The notes beneath the pieces were generated by a model, which saw only the letters and a list, made by a program, of their open reading frames with translations, was not told where the DNA came from and searched no databases. Below, piece after piece: positions 51,844-61,901 of a stretch of 64,000 nt of DNA (the first letter of the stretch is position 1; the number at the start of each line of letters is the position of its first letter). A program made the translations under genes and the position numbers. The stretch comes from Pseudanabaena sp. M53BS1SP1A06MG (GTDB taxonomy: Bacteria; Cyanobacteriota; Cyanobacteriia; Pseudanabaenales; Pseudanabaenaceae), in NCBI GenBank assembly GCA_020404105.1, contig JADBWH010000073.1, forward strand, positions 19,913 through 83,912, given 5' to 3'.

Positions 51844-51975
51844 ATGACCGAGATTATTCTTTTCAACACTTTCTTTTGGATTGCCGCTGTATTACTAGCG
51901 ATTGCTACTGGTGGGGTCGGCTACCTTACTTATTTAGAATGGCAAGATCGTCGTCGCCGTGGTGGAAAAAGTTAA
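51844..51975 (+). CDS. 43-residue single-pass membrane protein (NdhP-like candidate)
   Basis: The frame [20 protein letters not shown] continues to [19 protein letters not shown] and ends GGKS. One membrane helix is followed by a charged stop-transfer tail, [11 protein letters not shown]. Such 40-45-residue proteins are subunits of cyanobacterial photosynthetic complexes; the shape resembles NdhP of NDH-1, but I cannot confirm that identity by sequence memory. Its last 50 bp overlap the 3' end of ribBA on the other strand. The coding bias and ATG after AAG-rich bases support a gene. Confidence 0.55.
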   Translation: MTEIILFNTFFWIAAVLLAIATGGVGYLTYLEWQDRRRRGGKS

Positions 51976-53629
51976 ACCATTCATAAATACGATCCGTTAG
52001 CCAAGGTGTATGCCATGCTAAGCCAAGGTTAATTGTTTCCGCAAAACCTTTGGGTACTTCAGCATCATTATTTGCCAAGCAAAATTTAAAGTTTTTTACC
52101 TGCTCCCATTGTTTGAGATGCTTTAGTACACGGATAATTGCCTGACGATAGGGATGATTTAGTTCAGTGTACCAATCATCAGAAATTTCGTTAGAGCTAT
52201 CAAAGCCTAAATGGAGAATTGTGAACTTATTGGCTCGATCCTTCCGAGACTCTTTATGTATCTCTTGCGTGTCGGCATCCGCAAACAAAACCGCAAAGGT
52301 AGTAGAAGTTTCTTCCTGCATAAGGAGATCTTTACTAGCAGCAACTTCACGCAATTGGTCAAGCAGTTCTGTTGATTTTTCAGTTGTCCAATGGATACCT
52401 ACAGTCACAAGCTTTGTTTGCAAGAGCAAATGCCCTAATTTTTCGGCTTTAGTTTCCAGATAGCGCAAATTATATTCATTGGTTTCGATCAGCAGTGGTA
52501 AACGTCCCACGATTTCAATATCAAAGCCCTTGAGTCCTGCAAGTTTGCGGGGATTGTTGGTAATCAAGCGCATCTTTTTGATACCGAGATCATGCAAAAT
52601 TTGTGCCCCAATACCATAGGTACGCAGATCTGCACCAAACCCTAGTTTTTCATTGGCTTCCACAGTATCAAGTCCTCCATCTTGGAGGGAATATGCCTTG
52701 ATTTTATTAATCAAGCCGATGCCGCGACCTTCCTGACGTAGGTAAACAACTACGCCCCAATTGGCAAACTCGATCATTTTCAAGGCACTTTGTAATTGTC
52801 CACGACAGTCGCAACGTAAAGAACCAAGGGCATCACCCGTCAGACATTCGGAATGAACACGCACGAGGACTTCATTTTTTGGAAAATCCTGTAAATCACC
52901 TTTGACGATCGCTAAATGTTCGGTGTTATCTAAAGTATTGCGATAACCATAAACACGGAAATTACCAAATAACGATGGCAAACTGGCGATCGCCTCTCGC
53001 TTAACAAAGCGATCATGCTCTAGACGATAGCTGATTAAATCTGCAATGCTAATTAACTTGAGATTATGCAGCTTGGCATATTCAATTAGCTCAGGTAACC
53101 TTGCCATTGAGCCGTCATCATTCTGAATTTCGCAAATAACACCTGCGGGATATAGCCCTGACATCTGCGCGAGATCCACTGCGGCTTCGGTATGTCCTGC
53201 ACGTTTGAGTACACCACCATCCTTAGCTCTCAAGGGGAAGACATGCCCAGGACGACGCAGATCGCTAGGACGAGTATTAGGATTAATTGCTGCTTGAATG
53301 GTGCGAGAGCGATCCTCAGCAGAAATACCTGTAGATGTACCTTCAACAGCATCAATGCTTACAGTAAAGGCAGTTTGTTGGCTATCAGTATTGCGATCGA
53401 CCATTAAAGGTAAATCTAAGCGATCAAGGCGATCGCCTGTCATCGCTAAACAAATTAAACCCCGAGCTTTAACTGCCATAAAGTTCACCATTTCAGGTGT
53501 GGCAAATTGAGCTGCACCAATCAAATCGCCTTCATTTTCACGGTTTTCATCATCGACAACGACAATAAGGCGACCAGATTTGAGATCGTTTAGGGCATCG
53601 GGAATGGAATCAAATTGAAACTTTGTCAA
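51926..53629 (-). CDS. ribBA: Bifunctional dihydroxybutanone-phosphate synthase / GTP cyclohydrolase II
   Basis: RibBA starts riboflavin synthesis from both branches. The N-terminal RibB domain (residues 1-205) has [17 protein letters not shown], and the RibA domain (about 210-405) has [20 protein letters not shown] (three zinc Cys) and [14 protein letters not shown]. About 150 further C-terminal residues ([17 protein letters not shown] to [13 protein letters not shown]) form an extension seen in cyanobacterial RibBA; its role is unclear. Start ATG at 53629. Its 3' end overlaps the small membrane gene by 50 bp. Confidence 0.95.
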   Translation of the reverse strand: MTKFQFDSIPDALNDLKSGRLIVVVDDENRENEGDLIGAAQFATPEMVNFMAVKARGLICLAMTGDRLDRLDLPLMVDRNTDSQQTAFTVSIDAVEGTSTGISAEDRSRTIQAAINPNTRPSDLRRPGHVFPLRAKDGGVLKRAGHTEAAVDLAQMSGLYPAGVICEIQNDDGSMARLPELIEYAKLHNLKLISIADLISYRLEHDRFVKREAIASLPSLFGNFRVYGYRNTLDNTEHLAIVKGDLQDFPKNEVLVRVHSECLTGDALGSLRCDCRGQLQSALKMIEFANWGVVVYLRQEGRGIGLINKIKAYSLQDGGLDTVEANEKLGFGADLRTYGIGAQILHDLGIKKMRLITNNPRKLAGLKGFDIEIVGRLPLLIETNEYNLRYLETKAEKLGHLLLQTKLVTVGIHWTTEKSTELLDQLREVAASKDLLMQEETSTTFAVLFADADTQEIHKESRKDRANKFTILHLGFDSSNEISDDWYTELNHPYRQAIIRVLKHLKQWEQVKNFKFCLANNDAEVPKGFAETINLGLAWHTPWLTDRIYEWFNFFHHGDDDLAILNK

Positions 53630-53892
53630 GGCTTACTATCAGGGATTCTAGCTATTTATATACATCATATAGCAATCTCTATAGTGGTTTTCAAGCAAGC
53701 GAGATACATGAAGATGAATTTTGATGACTTTAATCATTATACGACAGGGCATTAGCCAGTTAATCAGGGATTGGTGCTGAAAAGCCCATTTCATGACGGT
53801 AAAAATGACGCAAATTCGTTGATCAAGCTTTAACTAACCAATGCCACAAACTTTCAAACATATTTCTGTCCTAATACTGGTTACGTGGAAGC

Positions 53893-55497
53893 CTATATGC
53901 TCCTCTTCCCTCCAAAGTGGCATTTTCCCTCGATAAATTTGCTTGCTGATAGATGAATTTCTTGTTTCTCTTTTTCTGTTTTTTTATCATAGGTGGTCAC
54001 CATCATTGAAACTCTTCCATTTTCAGTAAAACTTTCACGATGCTTATCGATAAAGTTCCAATATAAATAGTTAAATGGACAAGCAGTTTCGCCTGTTTTT
54101 TCCTTCACATTGTATTTGCACTGTGAGCAACAGTTGCTCATTTTATTGATATAGTTACCAGACGAGACATAGGGCTTAGATGCTAATATACCTCCATCCG
54201 CAAAGGTAGACATTCCTAACACATTAGGTAGTTCAACCCATTCATAAGCATCCACATAGGCTAGCCAGAACCAGCGATTTAGGTGGCGTGGGTCTGTGTT
54301 GGTGAGATTGCTGAAGTTGCTTAAGACCATTAAGCGTTGAATGTGATGTGAATAACCATAATTCAAAACTTGGGTGATCGCATCTTTGAGACATAGTAAA
54401 TCTGTATTTGCATCCCAATATAACTGGGGCAGATGGTTATCAAATCCAAAATAGTTACTCTCGCGAACATCTGGCATTTTTGCTTCATAATAAACACGAA
54501 TATACTCTCTCCATCCGATGATCTGACGTATAAATCCTTCAACGGAATTCAGAGGAGCTAATTCTTGTTCGTAGGCAGCGATCGCCATTTCACAGATCTC
54601 CCATGGTAAAAGTAATCCATTATTGAGATATATTGATAATACTGAATGAAATAAAAAAGGTTCTCCTACTTTGATTGCATCTTCGTAAGCTCCAAATCTG
54701 GATAAGCGAGTTTCAACAAATAATTGAGCTAGCTCTAGAGCGCGATCTCGGGTTACAGCGTAAATAAATTTGTCTAACCTCCCAAATGTATTGGGTAGAT
54801 AATTTTGAACCAGTTCAATTACTTCTTGAGTAATAAGGTCGAGTTTAATTTCGGGGATTTCTGGAATCGTTATCTGTTTAGGTAATGACTTACGGTTCTC
54901 TTTGTCATAGTTCCAATTACCACCAATCGGCTTACCTTCTTGCATCAAATAGCCTGTCTGTTTTCGTAATTCTCGATAAAAAGTTTCTAAGCGATAACCT
55001 TTTTGGATTTTAGGTTTAAATTTCTCAACATCAGCAATGAAAAATTGATTAGGTAAAACCTGAATGCGCTTACCAAATGTATTTGCTAATTTTGCCATCT
55101 GCGATCTAGTATTCCATTCAGAAGGCTGCATATAGATTAATTCTATATTTGGATAACTTGTGAGGAACTCTTCTAAAGCATCAGCATAAGTCCCCTCGGT
55201 GAATAGGTTAACAATGAGAAAACTTTTCTGATAGCAGTTAATTGCAAAATGCCTCTGAGCGCTCAATATATAAACTAATTTCAGTTTGTGATGCGGGATC
55301 GAGGTTGCATAGGCGAGAGACTCGACAAAGATTAAAATTGGCTTACGATCAAGTAACTCTTTAGGAAAAACAGCAAGATTCAATTGGTCATGAAGAATAA
55401 ATAAAGCGCGATCGCTATTTTTGATCTGTTGCTCCAGTCTTGATGAGATTGGGTAATTATCAATCTGGGAAAGGAATTCACGCGCATTTTCGAGCAT
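53893..55497 (-). CDS. FeS-type prokaryotic (6-4) photolyase / CryB-like protein
   Basis: A 534-residue cryptochrome/photolyase-family protein of the FeS-BCP group, whose best-known member is PhrB of Agrobacterium. The N-terminus FILHDQLNL is the antenna domain; the FAD-binding domain has IIGWREYIRVYY and the invariant region NLTNTDPRHLNRWFWLAY. Four cysteines that bind a [4Fe-4S] cluster are available: LLCLKD, NCCSQC and ACPFN. Members repair (6-4) photoproducts or act as photoreceptors. Monocistronic, ATG at 55497. It complements the class I photolyase at 32 kb. Confidence 0.92.
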   Translation of the reverse strand: MLENAREFLSQIDNYPISSRLEQQIKNSDRALFILHDQLNLAVFPKELLDRKPILIFVESLAYATSIPHHKLKLVYILSAQRHFAINCYQKSFLIVNLFTEGTYADALEEFLTSYPNIELIYMQPSEWNTRSQMAKLANTFGKRIQVLPNQFFIADVEKFKPKIQKGYRLETFYRELRKQTGYLMQEGKPIGGNWNYDKENRKSLPKQITIPEIPEIKLDLITQEVIELVQNYLPNTFGRLDKFIYAVTRDRALELAQLFVETRLSRFGAYEDAIKVGEPFLFHSVLSIYLNNGLLLPWEICEMAIAAYEQELAPLNSVEGFIRQIIGWREYIRVYYEAKMPDVRESNYFGFDNHLPQLYWDANTDLLCLKDAITQVLNYGYSHHIQRLMVLSNFSNLTNTDPRHLNRWFWLAYVDAYEWVELPNVLGMSTFADGGILASKPYVSSGNYINKMSNCCSQCKYNVKEKTGETACPFNYLYWNFIDKHRESFTENGRVSMMVTTYDKKTEKEKQEIHLSASKFIEGKCHFGGKRSI

Positions 55498-55665
55498 ACT
55501 AATTATTTAGACCTCAGAATTTAGAACCCAAATATGGGCAAAGCAACTCAGTCAAATAAAGATCTATTTGCTTCAAGACAAACTTTAAGAGAAAGACATT
55601 TATTCTTGACTATTCCTATCAAGAATATCGACCAGAAGTCAAACAAAAACTTGCAGATCTGTCGT

Positions 55666-55770
55666 TATAGCAGTTTTCATTTTGCCTACGGCAAAATGAA
55701 AACTCAAAACTCTTAATGGGACTGATTTTTTGTTTTCAAATGAGTACACACTCATTTGAAAACCGCTATG
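55666..55770. mobile_element. Double-hairpin repeat family R5, copy 1
   Basis: Two stems: GTTTTCATTTTGCCTACGGC... and TTTTCAAATGAGTACACACT..., joined by AAACTCTTAATGGGACTGAT, with TATAGC at the start and GCTAT at the end as partial inverted termini. The copy at 62977-63079 has the same order. No coding capacity. The rest of the 55498-55812 spacer shows only a 60-codon frame with no signals. Confidence 0.75.
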
Positions 55771-55812
55771 ATAGAATTCGTATCAGAGATACAGTATGAA
55801 TTTTGAGTCAAT

Positions 55813-56751
55813 TTAGTTGCTTTTTTGACGAAGTAGTTCAACTTCCTCTTTAGTCAAAGCCCATCCTAATGCTCCTGCATTTTGTTTAGCTTGATTAGCA
55901 TTCTTTGCTCCAGGGATAGGAATGACGTTTCCTTGAGATATTAGCCAATTCAAAGAAATCTGTGCAGGGGTTTTGTCATACTTTTCAGAAAGATCATTTA
56001 AGGTTGAGAATAGTGGCTCAAGCTTTTGTAAACCTTGAGGACTAAATCGAGCATCAAGACGACGTGCACCTTGTAAGTCCTTCAAAGTCTCTGGCGTGTA
56101 TTTACCAGTAAGTAAACCTTGAGCAAGGGGACTATAGGCAAGAATTGTTATACCCAATTGTTGCGACTTTGCGAGAACTTCATTTTGTTCAATTTGTTTG
56201 TTTAAGAGAGAATAGGGAACTTGATTCACAGCTAGAGGAATGCCCTTTTCAGAAAGATACTGATGGGCAATAGTCATCTGTGTTGCGGAATAGTTACTTA
56301 CACCAACTGATTGAATACGTCCTTTCTTTACCTCATCAGCTAAAATCTCCATAAAGTCTTTGGTTTTGAGGATAAATTCTAAGGGCCAGTGGATTTGATA
56401 AAGACTAATTTGTGCAGTCTGCAAACGCTCCAAACTAGAGGTAAGAGCATCAACTATTGATGAGCGACTCCAACGCCAAGGCAGTGGGAAATACTTTGTC
56501 GCGATCTGGATTGGTTGCGAAGTTTGCTTACTAAACTTACCAAGCAATCGTTCCGATTCACCTAAACCATAAACTTCAGCAGTATCAAAAAAGGTGACCC
56601 CTGCATCCACCGAAGCTTTAAAAGCTCCTTCTACATCCTTTGCCCCAAAATCCTTGCCATAAGCCCAAAAAAGTGTATCTCCCCACGCCCATGTGCCTAC
56701 ACCAAGTGCTGTTACAGTTGACCCATTGGAACCTAATTTAGTGGTTTGCAT
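55813..56751 (-). CDS. Aldo/keto reductase
   Basis: An NADPH-dependent aldo/keto reductase of 312 residues with a TIM-barrel fold. The catalytic tetrad is recognisable: Asp and Tyr in FFDTAEVYGLGESERLLG, Lys in ATKYF, and His in YQIHWPLEF. The NADP-binding end has VIPIPGAKNANQ. Substrates of this group are sugars, ketones and lipid aldehydes; none can be chosen. Monocistronic; start ATG at 56751. Cytosolic. Confidence 0.93.
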   Translation of the reverse strand: MQTTKLGSNGSTVTALGVGTWAWGDTLFWAYGKDFGAKDVEGAFKASVDAGVTFFDTAEVYGLGESERLLGKFSKQTSQPIQIATKYFPLPWRWSRSSIVDALTSSLERLQTAQISLYQIHWPLEFILKTKDFMEILADEVKKGRIQSVGVSNYSATQMTIAHQYLSEKGIPLAVNQVPYSLLNKQIEQNEVLAKSQQLGITILAYSPLAQGLLTGKYTPETLKDLQGARRLDARFSPQGLQKLEPLFSTLNDLSEKYDKTPAQISLNWLISQGNVIPIPGAKNANQAKQNAGALGWALTKEEVELLRQKSN

Positions 56752-56934
56752 TGTTTTGGCTAAATTTTCTTGACTATTATAGCAATTAGCAAGATGGGTA
56801 TAAAGGCAAAAGTAGCAAAGCTTTGTGAGGCTTTTTTTGCCTTTATAAAAATTCGTGATCCCTAGGTACTTGTTTACATGATGGCTGTCTGATTAAATAA
56901 GCGCTAGTAATATTAAGAAATTTGTAAAATCTTT

Positions 56935-58794
56935 ATGAGCAGGGGCAACGGAAAAAAAAGCAGTAGCATGAACGTGATTTGGATCGTGCTAGCATTAGCA
57001 GCCCTCGGTACTGGCATGGGTGCGGCTATAGCTTCACGATTTGTATCCTATCGAACTGACTTCACCATTGTAGAAATTCCTGATACAAACCTAGATAATT
57101 CCGTTGCCAAATTCAGAAATTTGCCTTCATTTTGCCAGTACAATGCGCTGAACTCGGTAACAGCTTCGCTATATCAGGTCAGAGCAATCAATGCGTTCGC
57201 TAATGATCCCTTACCGACTCTCTCAAATTTAAGTAATGCGATTAATGCTGATCTCGTCGCTAGCTTTAATCCTGCCCCATTCCCCCAAATCAGCGATCGC
57301 GCACGTGGTGCAAAAGTGCCAATCATCATGTATCACGACATTACTGCTACTAAAGATGTGGAGTGGGATGTCACTCCCGATGATCTCGAAAAGCATTTCC
57401 AAGCGCTGCAAGACGGTGGATATACACCAATTACGATGGATCGTCTCGTCAACCACTTGCGTACTGGCTCTCAATTGCCAGAGAAGCCTGTATTGCTGAC
57501 CTTTGATGATAACTATATTGGTCAGTATAAGTACGCTTTCCCCTTGCTCAAAAGATATAACTATCCTGCAGTATGGTCAGTACATACACGCTTTGTCGGT
57601 ACGGCTGGTAAAAAGCCCAAGGCAACATGGGATCAACTACGGGAAATGCAAAAAAGCGGTTTAATTACCATTGCCTCGCATACGGTAAATCATCTGAATA
57701 TGAAGAACCTCAGCAATACGGAATTGGAGCTTGAGGTAATGGAATCAAAGAAAACTCTGGAAAAAGAATTGGGTGTGACCATTGATTATTTCACTTATCC
57801 TGAAGGTGATTTTACAGAACGCGCTAAGAACAAGGTCAAAGATGCGGGTTACAAAGCGGCGCTGTCAATGAGTCTTGATCCTCGTCAAGAGCGCTCAGCT
57901 AATGAATCCGATGATTTGCTCTCAGTTATGCGTTTTGGACAGTCACGCTTCAGTGAGTCGATTGAGCAAGCATCTGGTGGAATTTCCGCAAGTCAAGTTT
58001 CACTTTTGCCCACAGTCAGCAATGGTTCAATTGATTTCACCACAACCGTTGAAAAGAAGAAGGTGACAGTTGATGGCTTACCACTCACATTAGTATATGG
58101 TGGTCGCGCCGTCACCGCCCATGCCGATAAACGCGCTCAGGTAGCCGAAATTTTAGCTATAACTCCTAATGCGATCGCTGCCGTTGATGGCGGTTTCTTT
58201 TCACTCGAACGTATTGATGGTAATACGATGATTGGTCCTGTGATGAGTCAATTCTCCAGCAATGCAGGAGTTTTTAAAATTGGTAATAAAGGTGAAAACC
58301 CTCTCCTCAATGGTCGTCCTTTGGTCTTGATTAGTCCTTCCGCAGTTAAATTTATTCCCTTTAACGCTGCTAAGCATAATTCTCTCGAAGCAGTCAAAGC
58401 TGAATTATCTGATGTCACCGATGCCTTTGTTGCAGCAGGTTGGCTCGTCCGTGATGGTAAACCCCAATCTGCCGAATCCTTTGGTAAGCTCTATGGTTTT
58501 GATGCTAGTCGCGATCGCGCATTCTGGGGAATTGATCGTTCAGGACGACCCGTAATCGGTGTAACAATGGAAATGATCGATTCCGTGGGCTTAGGTAAAA
58601 TCTTGGCAAAGGCAGGTTTACAAGATGTAGTTATGCTAGATTCAGGCGCGAGTGCTGCTCTTGCCTATCGCGGTAAATCCGTGATGGCTTATGAACCTCG
58701 CCCTGTTCCGCACATTGTCGCACTTTTACCCCCCGATCCCACCCCTGTGGAAACTACCGATAAACTTAATTGTCCTGTCAGTTTAAATCAATAG
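56935..58794 (+). CDS. Polysaccharide deacetylase fused to phosphodiester glycosidase domain
   Basis: A 619-residue membrane-anchored fusion. After a membrane helix (residues 13-32) lies a NodB deacetylase domain (about 125-310): metal motif with MYHDIT, LLTFDDNY and SHTVNHLNMKN carry the catalytic Asp pair and His ligands. The C-terminal domain (about 370-605) is NAGPA/phosphodiester-glycosidase type, with VDGGFF and VMLDSGASAALAYRG. Deacetylation and removal of a sugar phosphodiester suggest surface-polymer or peptidoglycan modification outside the membrane. The order in one chain is notable. Start ATG at 56935. Confidence 0.88.
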   Translation: MSRGNGKKSSSMNVIWIVLALAALGTGMGAAIASRFVSYRTDFTIVEIPDTNLDNSVAKFRNLPSFCQYNALNSVTASLYQVRAINAFANDPLPTLSNLSNAINADLVASFNPAPFPQISDRARGAKVPIIMYHDITATKDVEWDVTPDDLEKHFQALQDGGYTPITMDRLVNHLRTGSQLPEKPVLLTFDDNYIGQYKYAFPLLKRYNYPAVWSVHTRFVGTAGKKPKATWDQLREMQKSGLITIASHTVNHLNMKNLSNTELELEVMESKKTLEKELGVTIDYFTYPEGDFTERAKNKVKDAGYKAALSMSLDPRQERSANESDDLLSVMRFGQSRFSESIEQASGGISASQVSLLPTVSNGSIDFTTTVEKKKVTVDGLPLTLVYGGRAVTAHADKRAQVAEILAITPNAIAAVDGGFFSLERIDGNTMIGPVMSQFSSNAGVFKIGNKGENPLLNGRPLVLISPSAVKFIPFNAAKHNSLEAVKAELSDVTDAFVAAGWLVRDGKPQSAESFGKLYGFDASRDRAFWGIDRSGRPVIGVTMEMIDSVGLGKILAKAGLQDVVMLDSGASAALAYRGKSVMAYEPRPVPHIVALLPPDPTPVETTDKLNCPVSLNQ

Positions 58795-58795
58795 T

Positions 58796-58822
58796 AAAAA
58801 AGCCTCGCAAAGTGAGGCTTTT
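58796..58822. terminator. Bidirectional terminator before ctaB
   Basis: AAAAAGCCTC pairs with GAGGCTTTT around GCAAAGT between the convergent stops of the deacetylase gene and ctaB. Confidence 0.75.
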
Positions 58823-58825
58823 AAT

Positions 58826-59842
58826 TTAGATGCTACTTAGTATTTGATTTGTTGCTTGTAACAGGGCAATCGCCTGTTGACTGGAAATATGAGCAAAGGG
58901 CAAACTATCTATTCCCATTGCAACACAGAGTAGTGCTAAATAGAGAATTGAATATTTGAAGACTGATCGCGCAACGGTACGATCACTTGGTTCTTTGAGT
59001 AACTGCTTTGCCTTGTAAATAAATGCTAATCCTAGTCCAACGGCTGACACTGCATAAACCAGCCCCATCACATTACAGGGGAAAACCAATAATAGGGACA
59101 CAGGGATAATTAGTAATGTATAGAGCAAAATCTGCTGAGCCGTTACCTCATCACCCTTAACTACAGGTAACATCGGGACACCGACCTTCGCATATTCATC
59201 GCGAATCATTAGCGCCAAAGCCCAAAAGTGGGGTGGAGTCCAAACGAAGATAATCGCAAATAAGACCCATGCAGCCCAACTTAATTCCCCAGTGACGGCA
59301 GCCCAACCAACTAGCGGTGGAATTGCACCTGCGGCTCCACCGATAACGATATTTTGAGTACTAGAGCGCTTTAACCAAATCGTATAAATACCAACGTAGG
59401 TAGCGATACCCGACATGGCGAGACAGGCGGCTAAGAGATTGGCATAGACCGCTAGCAAAGTAAAGGAAATTACGGCAAGGGTGATCGCAAAAATCAAAGC
59501 ATTAAGCGGCTGAATCCTGCCTGAGGGAATGGGTCGCCAACTGGTGCGCTCCATTTTGGCATCAATATCACGATCATATAAACAGTTAATCGCATTTGCT
59601 GAAGCGGCGGCGATCGCTCCTCCCAAAACCGTAATAAAAATCAAAAATCCGTCAACTTGCCCCTCCGATGCAATCCACATCGCCCCTGCGGTGGTAATGA
59701 GCAACAAAACGATAATCCGTGGCTTGGTTAATTCGGTGTAATCTTGGATCACCCCGCGCCAGTTGCGTTTCACGGACAGATTGGCGGGTGAAAAGATATT
59801 TTCTTCGGAAATAGTTAATTCTTGAATAGCTGTTTCTGGCAT
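58826..59842 (-). CDS. ctaB: Protoheme IX farnesyltransferase
   Basis: CtaB adds farnesyl to heme B, giving heme O, for cytochrome oxidase. The 338-residue UbiA-type prenyltransferase has about nine membrane helices. Family motifs are [31 protein letters not shown] (the Asp-rich metal site), and [25 protein letters not shown] with its second Asp pair. ATG at 59842. It lies 37 bp after ctaA in the same direction, so the two form a heme A operon. No oxidase structural genes are in the window. Confidence 0.96.
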   Translation of the reverse strand: MPETAIQELTISEENIFSPANLSVKRNWRGVIQDYTELTKPRIIVLLLITTAGAMWIASEGQVDGFLIFITVLGGAIAAASANAINCLYDRDIDAKMERTSWRPIPSGRIQPLNALIFAITLAVISFTLLAVYANLLAACLAMSGIATYVGIYTIWLKRSSTQNIVIGGAAGAIPPLVGWAAVTGELSWAAWVLFAIIFVWTPPHFWALALMIRDEYAKVGVPMLPVVKGDEVTAQQILLYTLLIIPVSLLLVFPCNVMGLVYAVSAVGLGLAFIYKAKQLLKEPSDRTVARSVFKYSILYLALLCVAMGIDSLPFAHISSQQAIALLQATNQILSSI

Positions 59843-59879
59843 TACGCTTAACTCCTAAAATATTTCGCAGTTATGACAG

Positions 59880-60887
59880 TTAGCGAATCGCAGGTTGCGC
59901 TTGATTGTGTTCTGTTTGAGATAGGCTAGTGGCTTGTTTAGTGAGTCTAAAGGCTAATACAGTAAAACAGACAAGAGTTCCTAGCAATGCCGAACCTGTA
60001 GCTTGGTGAGCAATCGTGAGTGGTTCGACTTGCAGATGCAGTTTGTAAGTGGCATAGCCGATCGCGACTTGGGCAATTACTAGTAAGCTAGCCAATGATC
60101 CTAAAAATCTCAATATGGGAGCGATCACTTTAGCGAGCAATACTGTCAACACCAACGCAACACTAGCAAGAGTTGCAGGAATTACGCCGATTAAATGTGC
60201 ATTCAAAACAATACACATATCCTGTGTCGCAAAACATTGGTGGAGCGCCCATTGAGATGCAACTAAAGCACCGAGAATACTTTGGCAATAAGTCAAAACT
60301 GCTGCTGTTAAACCCAACCAAGCAAACTTAATGGATACCCGTAGTGTATCCATTAAGTTTGCTTGGTTAGTTAAAGCTGTAGTGATCGCCAACAAGCTAG
60401 AAAAAAATAACAAACCTGTTCCCAAATGGGCAGTAACGATATCAAATCTGAGTAATTGCGTCACCGTCAATCCGCCCAAAATACCTTGAAAAACCACCAG
60501 AGATAGTGATCCCGAAGTTGCCCAAGGTAACCATTTGGGTAAAGACTGGCGAAAATACCAACTTGCTCCAAATAACACAATTGTGGCAAATCCCACGGTA
60601 GATGCAACGAGACGATGGAACCATTCTAGAAATACTTGGAGATTCATCTGCTCCGCAGGCAACATCGATCCATAACACAGAGGCCAATCTGGACAAGCCA
60701 AACCTGCATTCATCACACGAGTAGCACTACCGATCGCCATCACCATCCAAGTAGCAATCGCAATTCCCATCGCAATGCGACGGATGAGGATAACTGGCTC
60801 TATAAATCGGCTTTTAGCTTGAGGATTGCTATTAGCAAAGGTTTCAGACGCTTGCGCTGGTTTGGAAGAAGTTAAAGAGTCAGTCAT
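59880..60887 (-). CDS. ctaA: Heme A synthase (COX15/CtaA)
   Basis: CtaA hydroxylates heme O to heme A. The 335-residue polytopic protein has eight membrane helices in two halves. Conserved parts are VMAIGSATRVMNAGLACPDW, PLCYG, FLEWFHRLVAS, and later NAHLIG and IAHQATGSALL, with the heme-binding histidines in FLEWFHR, AHLG, NAHL and AHQA. A perfect 53-bp palindrome is embedded in frame at 60316-60368 (residues about 174-191, between helices in each half) yet the frame is intact. Upstream of ctaB, cotranscribed. Confidence 0.94.
   Translation of the reverse strand: MTDSLTSSKPAQASETFANSNPQAKSRFIEPVILIRRIAMGIAIATWMVMAIGSATRVMNAGLACPDWPLCYGSMLPAEQMNLQVFLEWFHRLVASTVGFATIVLFGASWYFRQSLPKWLPWATSGSLSLVVFQGILGGLTVTQLLRFDIVTAHLGTGLLFFSSLLAITTALTNQANLMDTLRVSIKFAWLGLTAAVLTYCQSILGALVASQWALHQCFATQDMCIVLNAHLIGVIPATLASVALVLTVLLAKVIAPILRFLGSLASLLVIAQVAIGYATYKLHLQVEPLTIAHQATGSALLGTLVCFTVLAFRLTKQATSLSQTEHNQAQPAIR
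60316..60368. repeat. Perfect 53-bp palindrome inside ctaA
   Basis: Arms of 23 nt (60316-60338 and 60346-60368) are exact complements with loop CCGTAGT. The arm begins AACCAAGCAAACTTAATGG. It is translated as NQANLMDTLRVSIKFAW in the linker between the two four-helix halves of CtaA, leaving the reading frame open. Confidence 0.85.
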
Positions 60888-61060
60888 GCAAGTTCAATAA
60901 GCTCAGAATTTTTTCGTGAATTTCTGTAAAACTCAACAGAAGTTATGGGTGAGAATTACGATTCATCTTAAGAGCAGTTCCAGATTTGGTAGAGGGATTT
61001 AATAATTTCTTCGCGTTAGGTATTTACGCTGATGCAAAAAAAGTATCGCTTAGCAATGTT

Positions 61061-61099
61061 CTATAAAGTTAGTGGCGCAATGCGCCACTAACTTTATAG
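61061..61099 (-). terminator. Hairpin over the stop codon of the Spy-like gene
   Basis: CTATAAAGTTAGTGGCGC pairs exactly with 61082-61099 over loop AAT. It includes the stop codon of the Spy/CpxP-like gene and would block readthrough toward ctaA, although it lacks a T-run. Confidence 0.6.
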
Positions 61100-61711
61100 G
61101 GTTAAACGATCGCGTAGTTTATCTAGACGCTCTCTACGGTTTTCTAAACGATTTTGCATACGCCCTTTCATATCCTCTCTCAATTGGTCACGATTTTTTT
61201 CCATGATGTCCTTAAGTTGCCTTCTCTGTTGTGGTGTCAGGACTTCACGCATGGCGAGCATCCGTTCAAAATGCTTGTTTTGCAATTCCCGTTGCAACTC
61301 TATCACTTGCTTATGCTTCGCTCGAATGACATCACTGCCTTCATTACCAGCTAATAAATCTTGCAATTCCTTATTAGTTTGACGTAATTTTTGTCCCAGT
61401 TCACGTATTTGCTTTTGATCGCGATCGCGCACAGCCTTAAGTTTTTGTAATTGCTCAAGAGTGAGATTTAGCTGTTTGAGCACTTTCCCTGATGGCATAT
61501 TGGGACTATTAGCCGCAAATTTATTGGTCGATTCAGGCAACTCGGCAAAATTATTGGGATGTTGTAATTGTTTCTGTGTCTCAACTTTGGTTTGATCTTG
61601 ATATTTTACAGACTGAGATTGCAAACTTGCGGTAGTAGAGACAATCACTCCACTAGTGATTGCAGCTGTGGCAGCGATCGCGCAATATTGAAAGAGCTTT
61701 GACTTAAACAT
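61094..61711 (-). CDS. Spy/CpxP-like periplasmic protein
   Basis: A 205-residue exported protein: signal peptide LFQYCAIAATAAITSGVIVS, then a disordered 60-residue part, then alpha-helices with LTLEQLQKLKAVRDRD and LTPQQRRQLKDIM. These two repeated L-T-x-x-Q motifs define the Spy/CpxP family of metal- and misfolding-responsive chaperones. The C-terminus is very basic (KGRMQNRLENRRERLDKLR). It follows the sigma/anti-sigma pair by 190 bp, suggesting it is part of the same response. Length and charge are compatible with a CnrX/CpxP-like sensor or chaperone. Confidence 0.8.
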   Translation of the reverse strand: MFKSKLFQYCAIAATAAITSGVIVSTTASLQSQSVKYQDQTKVETQKQLQHPNNFAELPESTNKFAANSPNMPSGKVLKQLNLTLEQLQKLKAVRDRDQKQIRELGQKLRQTNKELQDLLAGNEGSDVIRAKHKQVIELQRELQNKHFERMLAMREVLTPQQRRQLKDIMEKNRDQLREDMKGRMQNRLENRRERLDKLRDRLTL

Positions 61712-61901
61712 ATATTTCTCGTTTTATTAGTTTTTCAGGGTTATAGGGATTTCTAAGAGATCTAGAGATATAAAGTAGTTTTGAATTAGTTGTGATAATT
61801 ATTGGCTTCGACTTTGCTCAGCTAACGTTCAATTATTGCTGGAGGAACATAGCTGAATTAATCTACTTATCATCTAGGATTGTCATAGATTTATGGATTA
61901 T

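Noticed and set aside
55534..55716. 60-codon frame before the aldo/keto reductase gene
   Set aside because: Its second half runs through an R5 repeat and it has no signals of translation.
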